From positions 1 through 33,721 of the forward strand of contig CACFGR010000009.1 in NCBI GenBank assembly GCA_902565955.1: a DNA stretch of 33,721 nt. The letters run 5' to 3'. The position numbers were made by a program, and so were the translations under genes. Origin of the DNA: an uncultured Pelagibacteraceae bacterium. Its GTDB lineage: Bacteria > Pseudomonadota > Alphaproteobacteria > Pelagibacterales > AG-422-B15. Positions 8,185 through 16,374 of this stretch are shown here, piece after piece (within the stretch, counting starts at the first letter, position 1; the number at the start of each line of letters is the position of its first letter). The notes beneath the pieces were generated by a model. That model saw nothing but the letters and a program-made list of their open reading frames with translations. It was not told where the DNA came from and ran no database searches.

Positions 8185-9053
8185 TAAGCAAGAGAACTTA
8201 ATTTTTCTTTATACTTTGAGTCGGGCATTTGATTAATAAGAATTCTAAGTTGTTTCTTTGTAATCCATCCATTTTGATATGAGTCCATTTCGATAGATCC
8301 AAATAGCTTTTTCTCTTTTTTTTGATATTTGTTAACATAGTTTGAGGCTTCAAGCATTTCATCAGCATCACCAGTGTCGAACCACTTAACATCTTTTTTT
8401 AATGTAAAAACTTTTAAAAGCTTCTTTCTTAGATAAGATTGATGAACATCAACTATTTCTAATTCTTTTCTTTTGGAGGGCTTTAAATTCTTAACAATTG
8501 ATGTGGAGTCCTTATCATAAAAATAAAGACCAGGTATTGTAAGATTACTCTTTGGTTTTTTTGGTTTCTCAATAATTGATTTTATATTTTTTTCTCTATC
8601 GTATTCAATAACTGCTGATTTGTGTGGATATTTTGTTTTTACAGCCAAAACAGCGGCTCCATCCTTGACTGACTGAACTTTTTTTAATGTTGATGTGAAG
8701 CTCTTACCAACAAATAAATTATCAGCTAAGGCTAAAACAAATGGTTTTTTATTAATAAATTTTTTGGCAATATTAACTGCATCAGGAATTCCAACTTGTT
8801 TTTTTTGAAATGTGTAAGTGAATTTCATGCCAAGCTGTTTTCCCGTACCAAATAGTTTTCTAAATTTTGGTATATCTTTCTTTTGAGATATAAATAGCAC
8901 CTCGCGTACGCCAGCCTTGATCAAACTTGATAACGCGTAGTAAAGCAAAGGTTTATCATATAAAGGCAGAAGAGGCTTAACTGTTACCTTGGTTGCAGGT
9001 GAAAGTCGGGTACCCTTGCCAGCGGCGAGAATAATGCCTTTTTTAAATCTCAT
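8184..9053 (-). CDS. RmlA-like sugar-phosphate nucleotidyltransferase
   Basis: A 289-residue nucleotidyltransferase, the usual RmlA length, catalysing NTP + sugar-1-phosphate to NDP-sugar + PPi. GKGTRLSP (residues 12-19) is the nucleotide-binding loop, and KPLLPLYDKPLLYYAL is the conserved substrate/Mg segment of glucose-1-phosphate thymidylyltransferases. KWFDTGDADEMLEASNYV near the C-terminus corresponds to RmlA's WLDTGT region. Several RmlA-specific stretches are altered: AAGKGTR instead of GGSGTR, and KQVGIPDAVNIAKKFI in place of the usual PDGLAQAF. Sugar and nucleotide are thus uncertain. No rmlB, rmlC or rmlD neighbours are present. Confidence 0.8.
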   Translation of the reverse strand: MRFKKGIILAAGKGTRLSPATKVTVKPLLPLYDKPLLYYALSSLIKAGVREVLFISQKKDIPKFRKLFGTGKQLGMKFTYTFQKKQVGIPDAVNIAKKFINKKPFVLALADNLFVGKSFTSTLKKVQSVKDGAAVLAVKTKYPHKSAVIEYDREKNIKSIIEKPKKPKSNLTIPGLYFYDKDSTSIVKNLKPSKRKELEIVDVHQSYLRKKLLKVFTLKKDVKWFDTGDADEMLEASNYVNKYQKKEKKLFGSIEMDSYQNGWITKKQLRILINQMPDSKYKEKLSSLA

Positions 9054-9076
9054 TTAAATTTAGTTTATTAAAAATA

Positions 9077-9928
9077 CTATTTACTTGATTTATGTTTCAA
9101 GAAATTTTTGTCCCTTAAATTCCTATACTCAGGCTTTTTCTTTTGCATTTTTGACATCATTGTAGTCATTACATCTTCTTTATGAAGCGTAGCTGCATTC
9201 CAAAGCGCTACATTGTCTAATCCTTCTTTAACAGAGTGATCTCTAGAATAATTGAGAACTTCTTTTGTAACCCACATCGCAAGTGGTGTTTTTGAAGCTA
9301 ATTTTTCAGCCATTTCAAAAGCACTATCAATCATTTCTTCATGGCTTTGATGTAAAGAGCTCACTAGACCAACCTCTTTGGCTCTTTCAGCAGATACCTT
9401 TTCTCCCATCATAGTCCATTCACGTGCAATACCAGCAGGAATAATTTTTGGTAATCTTTGGATCGTTCCTATATCTGCTGCTAAACCTACATTTATTTCC
9501 TCAATTAAAAAAAATGCATCCTTTGTACACAATCTTATGTCAGCGGCAGTGATTAAATCGATACCTCCACCAATACAGCCTCCTTGAACAGCAGCAACAA
9601 CCGGAAATCTCGCATCTTCCAAACATGAAGCAGCACGTTGCAGAAACTTTAACTGTTGAATAAAATATCCCCTACTTCTGCCAAGCTCCTGGTTTGTTTC
9701 GTGTTCGACAACATCATCTTTAAACATGCTTAAATCTATTCCCGCAGAAAAGTGTGGTCCTGTAGATGATACAATTAAAGCCCTAATCTCACCACTATCA
9801 TCCAAATTTTCAACTTCTTTTGGAAAAAGTCTCCAGAAATCCTCGTTCATAGAATTTCTTTTTTCAGGCCTATTGAACCTGATATGAGCAATTGAATTAT
9901 TTATTTCAACATCAAAGGGTTTTGGCAT
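9077..9928 (-). CDS. Crotonase-family enzyme, probable dienoyl-CoA isomerase
   Basis: A 283-residue enoyl-CoA hydratase/isomerase. SAGIDLSMF and QGGCIGGGIDLITAADIR form the CoA-binding oxyanion hole. Residues Asp124, Glu144 and Asp152 have the same spacing (20 and 8) as the three acidic residues of mammalian delta3,5-delta2,4-dienoyl-CoA isomerase, and INVGLAADIGTIQRLPKII closely resembles the ECH1 segment. That enzyme rearranges 3,5-dienoyl-CoA formed during oxidation of unsaturated fatty acids with odd-position double bonds. GAGGAA about 7 bases upstream of the ATG supports the start. It faces the MaoC/dehydrogenase operon across a 75-base spacer. A plain enoyl-CoA hydratase is less likely. 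Confidence 0.85.
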   Translation of the reverse strand: MPKPFDVEINNSIAHIRFNRPEKRNSMNEDFWRLFPKEVENLDDSGEIRALIVSSTGPHFSAGIDLSMFKDDVVEHETNQELGRSRGYFIQQLKFLQRAASCLEDARFPVVAAVQGGCIGGGIDLITAADIRLCTKDAFFLIEEINVGLAADIGTIQRLPKIIPAGIAREWTMMGEKVSAERAKEVGLVSSLHQSHEEMIDSAFEMAEKLASKTPLAMWVTKEVLNYSRDHSVKEGLDNVALWNAATLHKEDVMTTMMSKMQKKKPEYRNLRDKNFLKHKSSK

Positions 9929-10003
9929 GCTTTTTTCCTCGCTTTAGATAAATGATCTATATAAAGTATATATACATTTAAAAATTAGAGAAATACATAA
10001 AAA

Positions 10004-10852
10004 ATGGCTATTAATTACGACGAAATAATGTCCATGACTTCAGAAAATATTGACGTTTCCTATACAGATAAAGACTCAATTCTCTATAGTCTAGGCGTCG
10101 GCCTTGGAAATGATCCCATGAATGTTGATGAATTAAAGTTTGTCTATGAAAACTCACAAATTGCATTGCCATCAATGGCTACTAATTTTCAATATCATTC
10201 ACCATTATTGCTGAAGACAAATATTAATTTCATTATGGTTGTTCATGGTGAACAAAGATTATCGGTCACCAATCCTTTACCTGTCTCAGGAGATTTTGTA
10301 ACCAACGCTAAAGTTGTAGGTTGTTATGATAAAGGTCCTGGTAAGGGTGCAGTTATTGAGGTTGAAACAACTGTAAATCTTAAAAAAGATAATACGGAAA
10401 TCTGTAAACTTGTTAGTACAACATTTGCAAGGGGTGATGGAGGCTTTGGTGGACCTGAGACTCCTAAAAAAGAATTAGTAAGACCTGAAGGTAAACCAGA
10501 CTATGTGCATGAAATAAATACCAAGCCTGATCAAGCATTAATTTTCAGACTTTCAGGCGATTACAACCCATTGCATTCTGATCCAAATTTTGCAAAGTCA
10601 GCCGGTTTTGAAAGGCCAATTCTGCATGGTATGTGTACATACGGAATTGCTTGCAGATCAATTATTGAAAGTGTGTGCGATAAAGATGTAAAAAGACTTA
10701 AAAGATTTGATTGTCGTTTTTCATCACCTGTATATCCTGGAGAAACAATAGTTACAGAAATGTGGAAAGATGGTAATAACGTTTATTATCAGTCAAAAGT
10801 AAAAGAACGTGATAAAATAGTAATTAAAAATGGAGTGAGTGAAATAATATGA
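10004..10852 (+). CDS. MaoC-family (R)-specific enoyl-CoA hydratase (hydratase 2 type)
   Basis: A 282-residue double-hotdog protein. The C-terminal half carries the hydratase-2 motif FRLSGDYNPLHSDPNFA (residues 181-197), with catalytic-type Asp186, Asn188 and His191, followed by GFERPILHGMCTYG. The N-terminal half is the degenerate hotdog. This two-domain form is that of peroxisomal multifunctional enzyme hydratase 2 and related bacterial enzymes, giving (3R)-hydroxyacyl-CoA from trans-2-enoyl-CoA. It overlaps the downstream acyl-CoA dehydrogenase gene by 4 bases. Oxidation of its R-product would need an SDR-type dehydrogenase; candidates exist at 16375-17250 and 17247-18050 but are not linked. 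Confidence 0.9.
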   Translation: MAINYDEIMSMTSENIDVSYTDKDSILYSLGVGLGNDPMNVDELKFVYENSQIALPSMATNFQYHSPLLLKTNINFIMVVHGEQRLSVTNPLPVSGDFVTNAKVVGCYDKGPGKGAVIEVETTVNLKKDNTEICKLVSTTFARGDGGFGGPETPKKELVRPEGKPDYVHEINTKPDQALIFRLSGDYNPLHSDPNFAKSAGFERPILHGMCTYGIACRSIIESVCDKDVKRLKRFDCRFSSPVYPGETIVTEMWKDGNNVYYQSKVKERDKIVIKNGVSEII

Positions 10853-12036
10853 TACCAAAAGTTGGAATTTCTGAGGGAAAAGAACCTCTTTTTTATAATG
10901 AGTCTCATCATGCTTGGAGAGAAGAAGTAAGAAAATTTGTTTCAAAGGAAATTGCGCCTTTTGTTGAAGAGTGGGAAGAAGCTGGTGAGTTTCCAAGAGA
11001 GCTCTATAAAAAAGCAGCTGATGTAGGTCTAATGGGAATGGGCTATGATGAAAAGTATGGCGGTACTACAGAAGGTATTGATATTTTTCACGGCATCGTA
11101 ACAGCTGAGGAATTCGCCCATGGATGTGGCGGTGTTTCAGCGAGTCTTTTATCACACAATATTGCAATACCATTAATACAATCTTTGGGTACAGATGAGC
11201 AAAAAGAGAAATTTATTCCTCCAGTAGTGAGAGGGGAAAAGATAGCAGCCCTTGCAATGACAGAACCTTCAGGTGGATCAGATGTTGCAAGTTTGAAAAC
11301 AAAAGCAGTTAGAAAAGGTGATCATTTCATTGTTAATGGATCAAAAATGTTCATTACAAGTGGAATGCGCGCTGACACATATGTGGTTGGTGTAAGAACT
11401 GGTGGCGAAGGGGCTACAGGAATATCAGTTCTGGTCATTGAAAAGGATACACCTGGCTTCACTCAAACACCTCTCAAAAAAATGGGATGGCTAAGCTCTG
11501 ATACAGCTGTACTTTATTTTGATGATTGTAAAGTGCCTGTAGAAAATTTGATTGGTGGAGAAAACAGCGGCTGGATCGGCGTAATGAGTAACTTCAGTCA
11601 AGAAAGGCTTGGAATGGCAGCTGGTATGAATGCATACTCTCAAATTTGTATTGATGAAGCAGTAGCTTGGGCAAAAGAGCGAAAAACATTTGGTAAGCCA
11701 TTGATTGATAATCAAGTGATAAAACATAAACTCGTTGATATGAACAGAGCAGTAAAAACTTCAAGGGCTTGGACTGAATTATTATCTTGGAGAGTGATGA
11801 ATGGTGAAAGTCCTATTGCAGACTTGGCAATGTTGAAAGTGCATGCAAGTAAAGCAATGGAACTATGTGCAAGAGAAGCAATGCAAATATTAGGTGGAGC
11901 AGGATATCTTAGAGCTAATAGCGGACCTGGAAAAGTTGAAAGAATTTACAGAGAAGTAAGGGTTAATGCTATTGGCGGTGGATCAGAAGAAATAATGTAT
12001 GATTTAGCTGCAAGACAACTGGGATATAGGTCTTAA
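10849..12036 (+). CDS. Acyl-CoA dehydrogenase
   Basis: A 395-residue FAD enzyme introducing the alpha,beta double bond in an acyl-CoA. AALAMTEPSGGSDVASLKT is the first acyl-CoA dehydrogenase signature and FITSGMRADTYVV the FAD-contact segment. GKPLIDNQVIKHKLVDM and QILGGAGYLRAN complete the C-terminal helical domain, with IGGGSEEIMYDLAARQLG at the end. The segment where short- and medium-chain enzymes carry YEGTxxIQ reads IGGGSEEIM, typical of another subgroup, so chain length is uncertain. It is translationally coupled to the MaoC hydratase. Its TAA abuts the stop of the convergent long dehydrogenase with no base between (TAATTA). Confidence 0.92.
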   Translation: MIPKVGISEGKEPLFYNESHHAWREEVRKFVSKEIAPFVEEWEEAGEFPRELYKKAADVGLMGMGYDEKYGGTTEGIDIFHGIVTAEEFAHGCGGVSASLLSHNIAIPLIQSLGTDEQKEKFIPPVVRGEKIAALAMTEPSGGSDVASLKTKAVRKGDHFIVNGSKMFITSGMRADTYVVGVRTGGEGATGISVLVIEKDTPGFTQTPLKKMGWLSSDTAVLYFDDCKVPVENLIGGENSGWIGVMSNFSQERLGMAAGMNAYSQICIDEAVAWAKERKTFGKPLIDNQVIKHKLVDMNRAVKTSRAWTELLSWRVMNGESPIADLAMLKVHASKAMELCAREAMQILGGAGYLRANSGPGKVERIYREVRVNAIGGGSEEIMYDLAARQLGYRS

Positions 12037-13806
12037 TTAAAACTCTGCAACTTCCATATCCATCATTGATGATTTGCCGGCCTGCACCTTCTTTGAATAC
12101 ATAGTTAACTCTGGCATAATCTTTTCAACAAAATAAGTTCCAGTTTTTATTTTATTTTTATGAATTGGCTCATTTTTACCAACGGAGAACTTTGCCATGC
12201 GTGCCCACATATAAGTCATCGATGATAGAGCCACCAAATTTAGGTAGTCGGTGGCAGAAGCAAGAGCATTTTCAGGATCCTGCATGCCATTTTGCATTAA
12301 CCACATTGTTGAAGCAGTAACTTCATTGAGAGCATTTTCGAGGGGTTTCATAAATGATGATATTTCTTCATTATCTTTATTTTCAGATAGAAATTTTTGA
12401 ACTTCTTTTTGGAAATTCTGTAACAATCTACCCTGATGCATCGTCAACTTTCTTCCAACTAAGTCTAATGCTTGTATACCGTTAGTTCCTTCGTATATCA
12501 TTGTAATTCTTACATCCCTCATGTATTGCTCAAGAGGATATTCTTTCGTAAAACCACTACCACCTAAGACCTGCAGAGATTCTGAGCAATTTAGAAACCC
12601 TCTATCAGTGCAGTAGGCTTTGATAATTGGTGTCATCAGTGCAGCGAAATCATCAGCCTCCTGTCTTACTCTTTCATCAGGATGATCTTCAGCAAGATCA
12701 ATTTTCATAGCTGTGTAAATGCATAACGCACGCATTGCTTCAGTTGTTGCTTTCACATTCATTAACATTCTTCTTACATCAGGATGAACAATTATATTGT
12801 CAGCTTTACTATCTTTATCTTGCTTATCCTTAACAACGGACCTCATTTGTTTTCTTTCTTTTGCAAATTCTAATGCATTCTGATATGAGATCTCTGACAT
12901 CGCTATACCTTGAAGTCCAACTTTTAAACGGGCATCATTCATCATTAGGAACATTGCTTCCATTCCTTTATTTTTTTCTCCAACAAGCCAACCTTTTGCA
13001 TTTTCAAGGTTCATTACACAAGTTGGTGATGAATTAATTCCAAGTTTATGTTCTAAACCACCACAGTAAATTGTATTACGGGAATTATCATCTAGTCGCT
13101 TTGGTACAAGAAATAAACTTATCCCTTTAATACCCTCAGGTGCGTCTGGTGTTCTTGCGAGAACAAGATGAATAATGTTTTCTGTTAAGTCATGCTCACC
13201 AAATGAAATCCAAATTTTTTGACCTGTTAATTCATAATGATCGTCTTTAGGAACTGCTGTTGATTTTATTAAACCAAGATCAGTTCCACATTGAGGCTCT
13301 GTCAAACACATAGTGCCCATCCACTCACCAGAAGTCATGTTAGGCAGATATTTATCTTTAAGCTCTTCGGTGGCCTTTTTTAAGATGGTCTTCATTGCTC
13401 CATGACTTAATCCTGGGCCCATATAGAATGCCATATTAGCTGCTATACCGATCTCACCTGCAAGTATGGCAGTTGTGAACGGAGCTCCACCACCACCATA
13501 TTGAGTGGGCATAGTCGCACCAACATAGCCTGAAGCCTTTACTGCATCATACAATTTCTTAAATCTATCAGGGGTATGAACTTCAGGACCTTCAGTTCCA
13601 TCAGTCACATACTTTAAGCCCTCTCTATCACCAATTTTATTACTATCTAGCACTTCTTGCTCGTTAAGGCGCCCAATTTCAGAGACAACACTCATGAGTG
13701 TTTCAGAATCATATTCTTTGAATTTCTCAATGCCAGCAATGACCTCATCGTAGTTAAGCATAGCCAAATTGTATTTGAAATCTTCTATTGGACTTTTGTA
13801 TGACAT
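12037..13806 (-). CDS. Long acyl-CoA dehydrogenase, DmdC/FadE-type with extra C-terminal domain
   Basis: A 589-residue acyl-CoA dehydrogenase. The order is an N-terminal extension (MSYKSPIEDFKYNLAML), N-terminal and middle domains (GTMCLTEPQCGTDLGLIKS; GQKIWISFGEHD), the catalytic region (MIYEGTNGIQALDLVGRK, Glu as base), and an extra C-terminal helical domain of the PF12806 type. This architecture and length are shared by 3-methylmercaptopropionyl-CoA dehydrogenase (DmdC) of DMSP demethylation and by long FadE-type enzymes with other acyl substrates; they cannot be told apart by eye. It is transcribed divergently from the TauE-like operon. It has no cotranscribed neighbour. Confidence 0.9.
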   Translation of the reverse strand: MSYKSPIEDFKYNLAMLNYDEVIAGIEKFKEYDSETLMSVVSEIGRLNEQEVLDSNKIGDREGLKYVTDGTEGPEVHTPDRFKKLYDAVKASGYVGATMPTQYGGGGAPFTTAILAGEIGIAANMAFYMGPGLSHGAMKTILKKATEELKDKYLPNMTSGEWMGTMCLTEPQCGTDLGLIKSTAVPKDDHYELTGQKIWISFGEHDLTENIIHLVLARTPDAPEGIKGISLFLVPKRLDDNSRNTIYCGGLEHKLGINSSPTCVMNLENAKGWLVGEKNKGMEAMFLMMNDARLKVGLQGIAMSEISYQNALEFAKERKQMRSVVKDKQDKDSKADNIIVHPDVRRMLMNVKATTEAMRALCIYTAMKIDLAEDHPDERVRQEADDFAALMTPIIKAYCTDRGFLNCSESLQVLGGSGFTKEYPLEQYMRDVRITMIYEGTNGIQALDLVGRKLTMHQGRLLQNFQKEVQKFLSENKDNEEISSFMKPLENALNEVTASTMWLMQNGMQDPENALASATDYLNLVALSSMTYMWARMAKFSVGKNEPIHKNKIKTGTYFVEKIMPELTMYSKKVQAGKSSMMDMEVAEF

Positions 13807-13918
13807 AGGTTTATGAATATTTATTGTAGTTTAAATATATATAACCTTTGTCTCATAAATTGCAAATTTCTAATTTTGTTGACCATATTAATGGGGAAAG
13901 TCTGAAAAGTTTAGAATT
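13807..13918. promoter_or_regulatory. Divergent spacer between DmdC-like dehydrogenase and TauE operon
   Basis: This 112-base AT-rich spacer must hold both promoters. TTGACC at 13879-13884 is a -35-like element facing the TauE gene. The ten bases TTGACCATAT also begin the candidate promoter of the thioesterase gene at 6664. A TAGAAT lies at 13912-13917 but is too far away for a standard pair. No Shine-Dalgarno is evident before the TauE ATG. Confidence 0.35.
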
Positions 13919-14842
13919 ATGAGTATTTATCTGCCTATTGCAGAGCTCTCAGTTAACATTTTTTTATTATTGTCTTTAGGCGGAGTTGTAGGATTTCTAT
14001 CTGGCATGTTTGGTTTAGGTGGGGGCTTTTTAATGACCCCATTACTCATATTCATAGGCATACCTACCAATGTTGCTGTTGCAACATCTGCAAACCAGAT
14101 CGTTGCATCCTCCATTTCTGGAACCCTGGGTCACTGGAGACAAGGTCTTGTAGATTTCAAAATGGGAGGGGTACTACTTATTGGTGCCTTTTTTGGATCA
14201 ATCTTAGGAGTTTGGATTTTTAGTAGGCTTGTTGCAATAGGACAAATTGATACTGTAATCTCCATATTATATTTTGCTCTTTTAACGGGTATAGGTTTAT
14301 CAATGCTTATTGAAAGCTCTAAAGTAATAAGGGATAGGATAAGAAGAAAAAGTGTTAAACAAAAAATTCATTATCATAACTGGGCGCATAGATTGCCTTT
14401 CAAAGTAAGATTTTATAAATCTAAATTATACATAAGTATTATTCCTCCAATTATTATCGGCTTTGTAATTGGGATCTTATCAGCAACAATGGGAATTGGT
14501 GGTGCTTTCATATTAATACCTGCGATGATTTATTTTTTGGGAATGCCTACCTCAAAAGTAATTGGTACATCATTATTCCAAATTATTTTTATAACTGCGC
14601 TAGTTACTATTCTGCATGCAACTACTACTTTTGCAGTTGATGCGGTACTAGCTTTCTTTTTAATACTCTCGTCTGTAATCGGCGCTCAAGTCGGGGTATT
14701 GGCAGCTAATAAATTAAGAGGTGAAGAAATAAGAGCTTTACTAGCTATAATCGTACTTGGTGTTGCAACTAAAATTGCACTTGATTTGTTAGTAAAGCCT
14801 AACGAAATATTTAATTTATCTGTAATACGATTAGTTTTCTAA
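13919..14842 (+). CDS. TauE/SafE-family membrane permease (probable anion/sulfite exporter)
   Basis: A 307-residue polytopic protein of the TauE/SafE family (PF01925). The first repeat begins with GFLSGMFGLGGGFLMTPLL and ATSANQIVASSISGTLGHW. The second repeat has IGILSATMGIGGAFILIPAM and GTSLFQIIF, the diagnostic paired GxGGG-type repeats. A basic cytoplasmic linker (RDRIRRKSVKQKIHYHNWAH) separates the halves. Family members export sulfite, sulfoacetate or other organic anions; the substrate here is not readable. Its stop overlaps the start of the Alph_Pro_TM gene by 1 base. Confidence 0.88.
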   Translation: MSIYLPIAELSVNIFLLLSLGGVVGFLSGMFGLGGGFLMTPLLIFIGIPTNVAVATSANQIVASSISGTLGHWRQGLVDFKMGGVLLIGAFFGSILGVWIFSRLVAIGQIDTVISILYFALLTGIGLSMLIESSKVIRDRIRRKSVKQKIHYHNWAHRLPFKVRFYKSKLYISIIPPIIIGFVIGILSATMGIGGAFILIPAMIYFLGMPTSKVIGTSLFQIIFITALVTILHATTTFAVDAVLAFFLILSSVIGAQVGVLAANKLRGEEIRALLAIIVLGVATKIALDLLVKPNEIFNLSVIRLVF

Positions 14843-15633
14843 TGATAAGACAATTAATTATTGTATTTTATATTTTGATTGGGGTATTGACACCCTCAAT
14901 ATCAATTGCGCTTGTTATTGGCTCGGACCAAGAAGAAATATATATAGACGCAAATTTTTCGGGCGAAGAGCTTCTTGTTTTTGGGGCATTTTATTCTGAT
15001 CCATCTCAGTCAAGAGATAGTAAAAGTGACATACTTATAGAAGTTGTTGGTCCTCTAGAGGATGTTGCATTAAGAAAGAAAGACTCATATTTTGGATTTT
15101 GGTTAAATTCTAAAAGTGTAACTTTCAGAGACGTGCCTGGATTCTATTATCTTTCGAGCACATCTGAACTTACAAATGAATTTTTAACGAGTAATCAGAT
15201 CGGACTTCTTGAGAAAAAAAAATCAGAGATGATTGATTGGAGCTCACTTACTACTGATTGGGGCAGCATTATAAATGAAAAAGAAAAAGAGGAATTCTAT
15301 AATGCTTTAATTAGAACAAAAAAAGATGAAAGTTTGTACAAACAAGTTTCTGATGAAATTGAAATAATTGATGGAAATCTATTTAGATCCTATATTGATA
15401 TTCCGAATACCGTTCCTGTAGGAGAGTATAATGTTAATCTTTATCTGATTATAGATAATGAGGTATCACAGGAGTATTCATATAACTTTATGGTTACTAG
15501 AGTTGGAATTGAAGAGGCAATCTACACATTTTCAAAAAACTATCCTTTTTTTTACGGATTGATTTCTCTTATAATTGCAATAGTTATTGGATGGAGCGGC
15601 GCCGAAATATTTAAAAGATTTAGAAAAGTATAG
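14842..15633 (+). CDS. TIGR02186/Alph_Pro_TM family periplasmic-membrane protein
   Basis: A 263-residue protein with an N-terminal signal sequence (hydrophobic to about residue 24), a periplasmic domain and one C-terminal transmembrane helix (FFYGLISLIIAIVIGWSGAEIF, residues 236-257, ending in a basic tail). Segments such as IYIDANFSGEELLVFGAF and SDILIEVVGPLEDV match the alphaproteobacterial Alph_Pro_TM family, known only as a conserved partner of TauE-like permeases. No enzyme motif was seen. The position between a TauE permease and CcdA suggests an accessory to transport or redox chemistry at the membrane. The function is undetermined. Confidence 0.75.
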   Translation: MIRQLIIVFYILIGVLTPSISIALVIGSDQEEIYIDANFSGEELLVFGAFYSDPSQSRDSKSDILIEVVGPLEDVALRKKDSYFGFWLNSKSVTFRDVPGFYYLSSTSELTNEFLTSNQIGLLEKKKSEMIDWSSLTTDWGSIINEKEKEEFYNALIRTKKDESLYKQVSDEIEIIDGNLFRSYIDIPNTVPVGEYNVNLYLIIDNEVSQEYSYNFMVTRVGIEEAIYTFSKNYPFFYGLISLIIAIVIGWSGAEIFKRFRKV

Positions 15634-16364
15634 TGACTGAAATTTCATATTTTTATGTAGTCCTTGCTGGACTCCTTAGTTTTCTCTCCCCATGTGTTTT
15701 ACCAATTGTGCCAGGTTACTTATGTTTCATGGCAGGAACTAGTTTGGATAAATTACAATTAGATGAAGGTGATGAAATTAAAAAAAAGGTTTTTAGTTTT
15801 TCATTAAGCTTTGTCTTTGGATTTTCAACTGTGTTTGTAATATTGGGGGCATCTGCAACTTTATTAAGTAGCTTGGTTTATGAATATCTTGATTTTTTAC
15901 GTATTGTGGGAGGAATAATAATTATCATATTTGGTATTCATTTTATGCAGATCGTCCAAATACCGTTTTTAAACAGGGAGATGAGGTACCAAATTGAGAG
16001 TTATAGGCCAGGCATAGTTGGTTCTTATATAATTGGACTGTCATTTGCATTTGGATGGACACCTTGCATTGGACCCATTTTAGGAAGTGTATTATCAATT
16101 GCCGCAAGCTCTGAAACGGTAACGTATGGAATAGTTTTACTGATGCTGTACTCAGCAGGACTGGGAATACCTTTTCTAATAGCAGCTTATGCAATAAATG
16201 GCTTTATGAAATTCTTATCAAGAATAAGAAATTATATAAGGGTAATTGAAATTTTTACTGGTCTTTTGCTAATTTTATTTGGTATCCTAATACTAACAAA
16301 CAGAATTCAAGAATTGGCTTTCTTTTTTATAAAGTATTTTCCATTCTTAGCGCAATTTGGATAA
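15633..16364 (+). CDS. ccdA: CcdA-type cytochrome c biogenesis / thiol-disulfide transmembrane transporter
   Basis: A 243-residue, six-helix protein of the CcdA/DsbD-beta family that moves reducing equivalents from cytoplasmic thioredoxin to periplasmic acceptors. The conserved proline-flanked cysteines are present: Cys21 in FLSPCVLPIVPG and Cys145 in FGWTPCIGPILG. The start is GTG at 15633, overlapping the previous TAG (TAGTG). Its TAA overlaps the Shine-Dalgarno of the next gene. No thioredoxin-like partner is encoded beside it. Reduction of apocytochrome c cysteines or of a sulfur substrate is plausible. Confidence 0.87.
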   Translation: MTEISYFYVVLAGLLSFLSPCVLPIVPGYLCFMAGTSLDKLQLDEGDEIKKKVFSFSLSFVFGFSTVFVILGASATLLSSLVYEYLDFLRIVGGIIIIIFGIHFMQIVQIPFLNREMRYQIESYRPGIVGSYIIGLSFAFGWTPCIGPILGSVLSIAASSETVTYGIVLLMLYSAGLGIPFLIAAYAINGFMKFLSRIRNYIRVIEIFTGLLLILFGILILTNRIQELAFFFIKYFPFLAQFG

Positions 16365-16369
16365 AGGAG
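16363..16369 (+). promoter_or_regulatory. Strong ribosome binding site fixing the dienoyl-CoA reductase-like start
   Basis: AAAGGAG lies 5 bases before ATG 16375 and overlaps the ccdA stop codon. It is one of the few strong Shine-Dalgarno sequences in a window where most starts rely on overlap, and it decides the start of the SDR. Confidence 0.75.
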
Positions 16370-16374
16370 TAAAT

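Noticed and set aside
9077..9928. Crotonase as DmdD (methylthioacryloyl-CoA hydratase)
   Set aside because: The Asp124/Glu144/Asp152 spacing and the VGLAADIGTIQRLP segment match ECH1-type dienoyl-CoA isomerase rather than a two-Glu hydratase.
16357..16374. Upstream start for the dienoyl-CoA reductase-like SDR
   Set aside because: It would lie inside ccdA without a ribosome site, while ATG 16375 has AAAGGAG 5 bases upstream.
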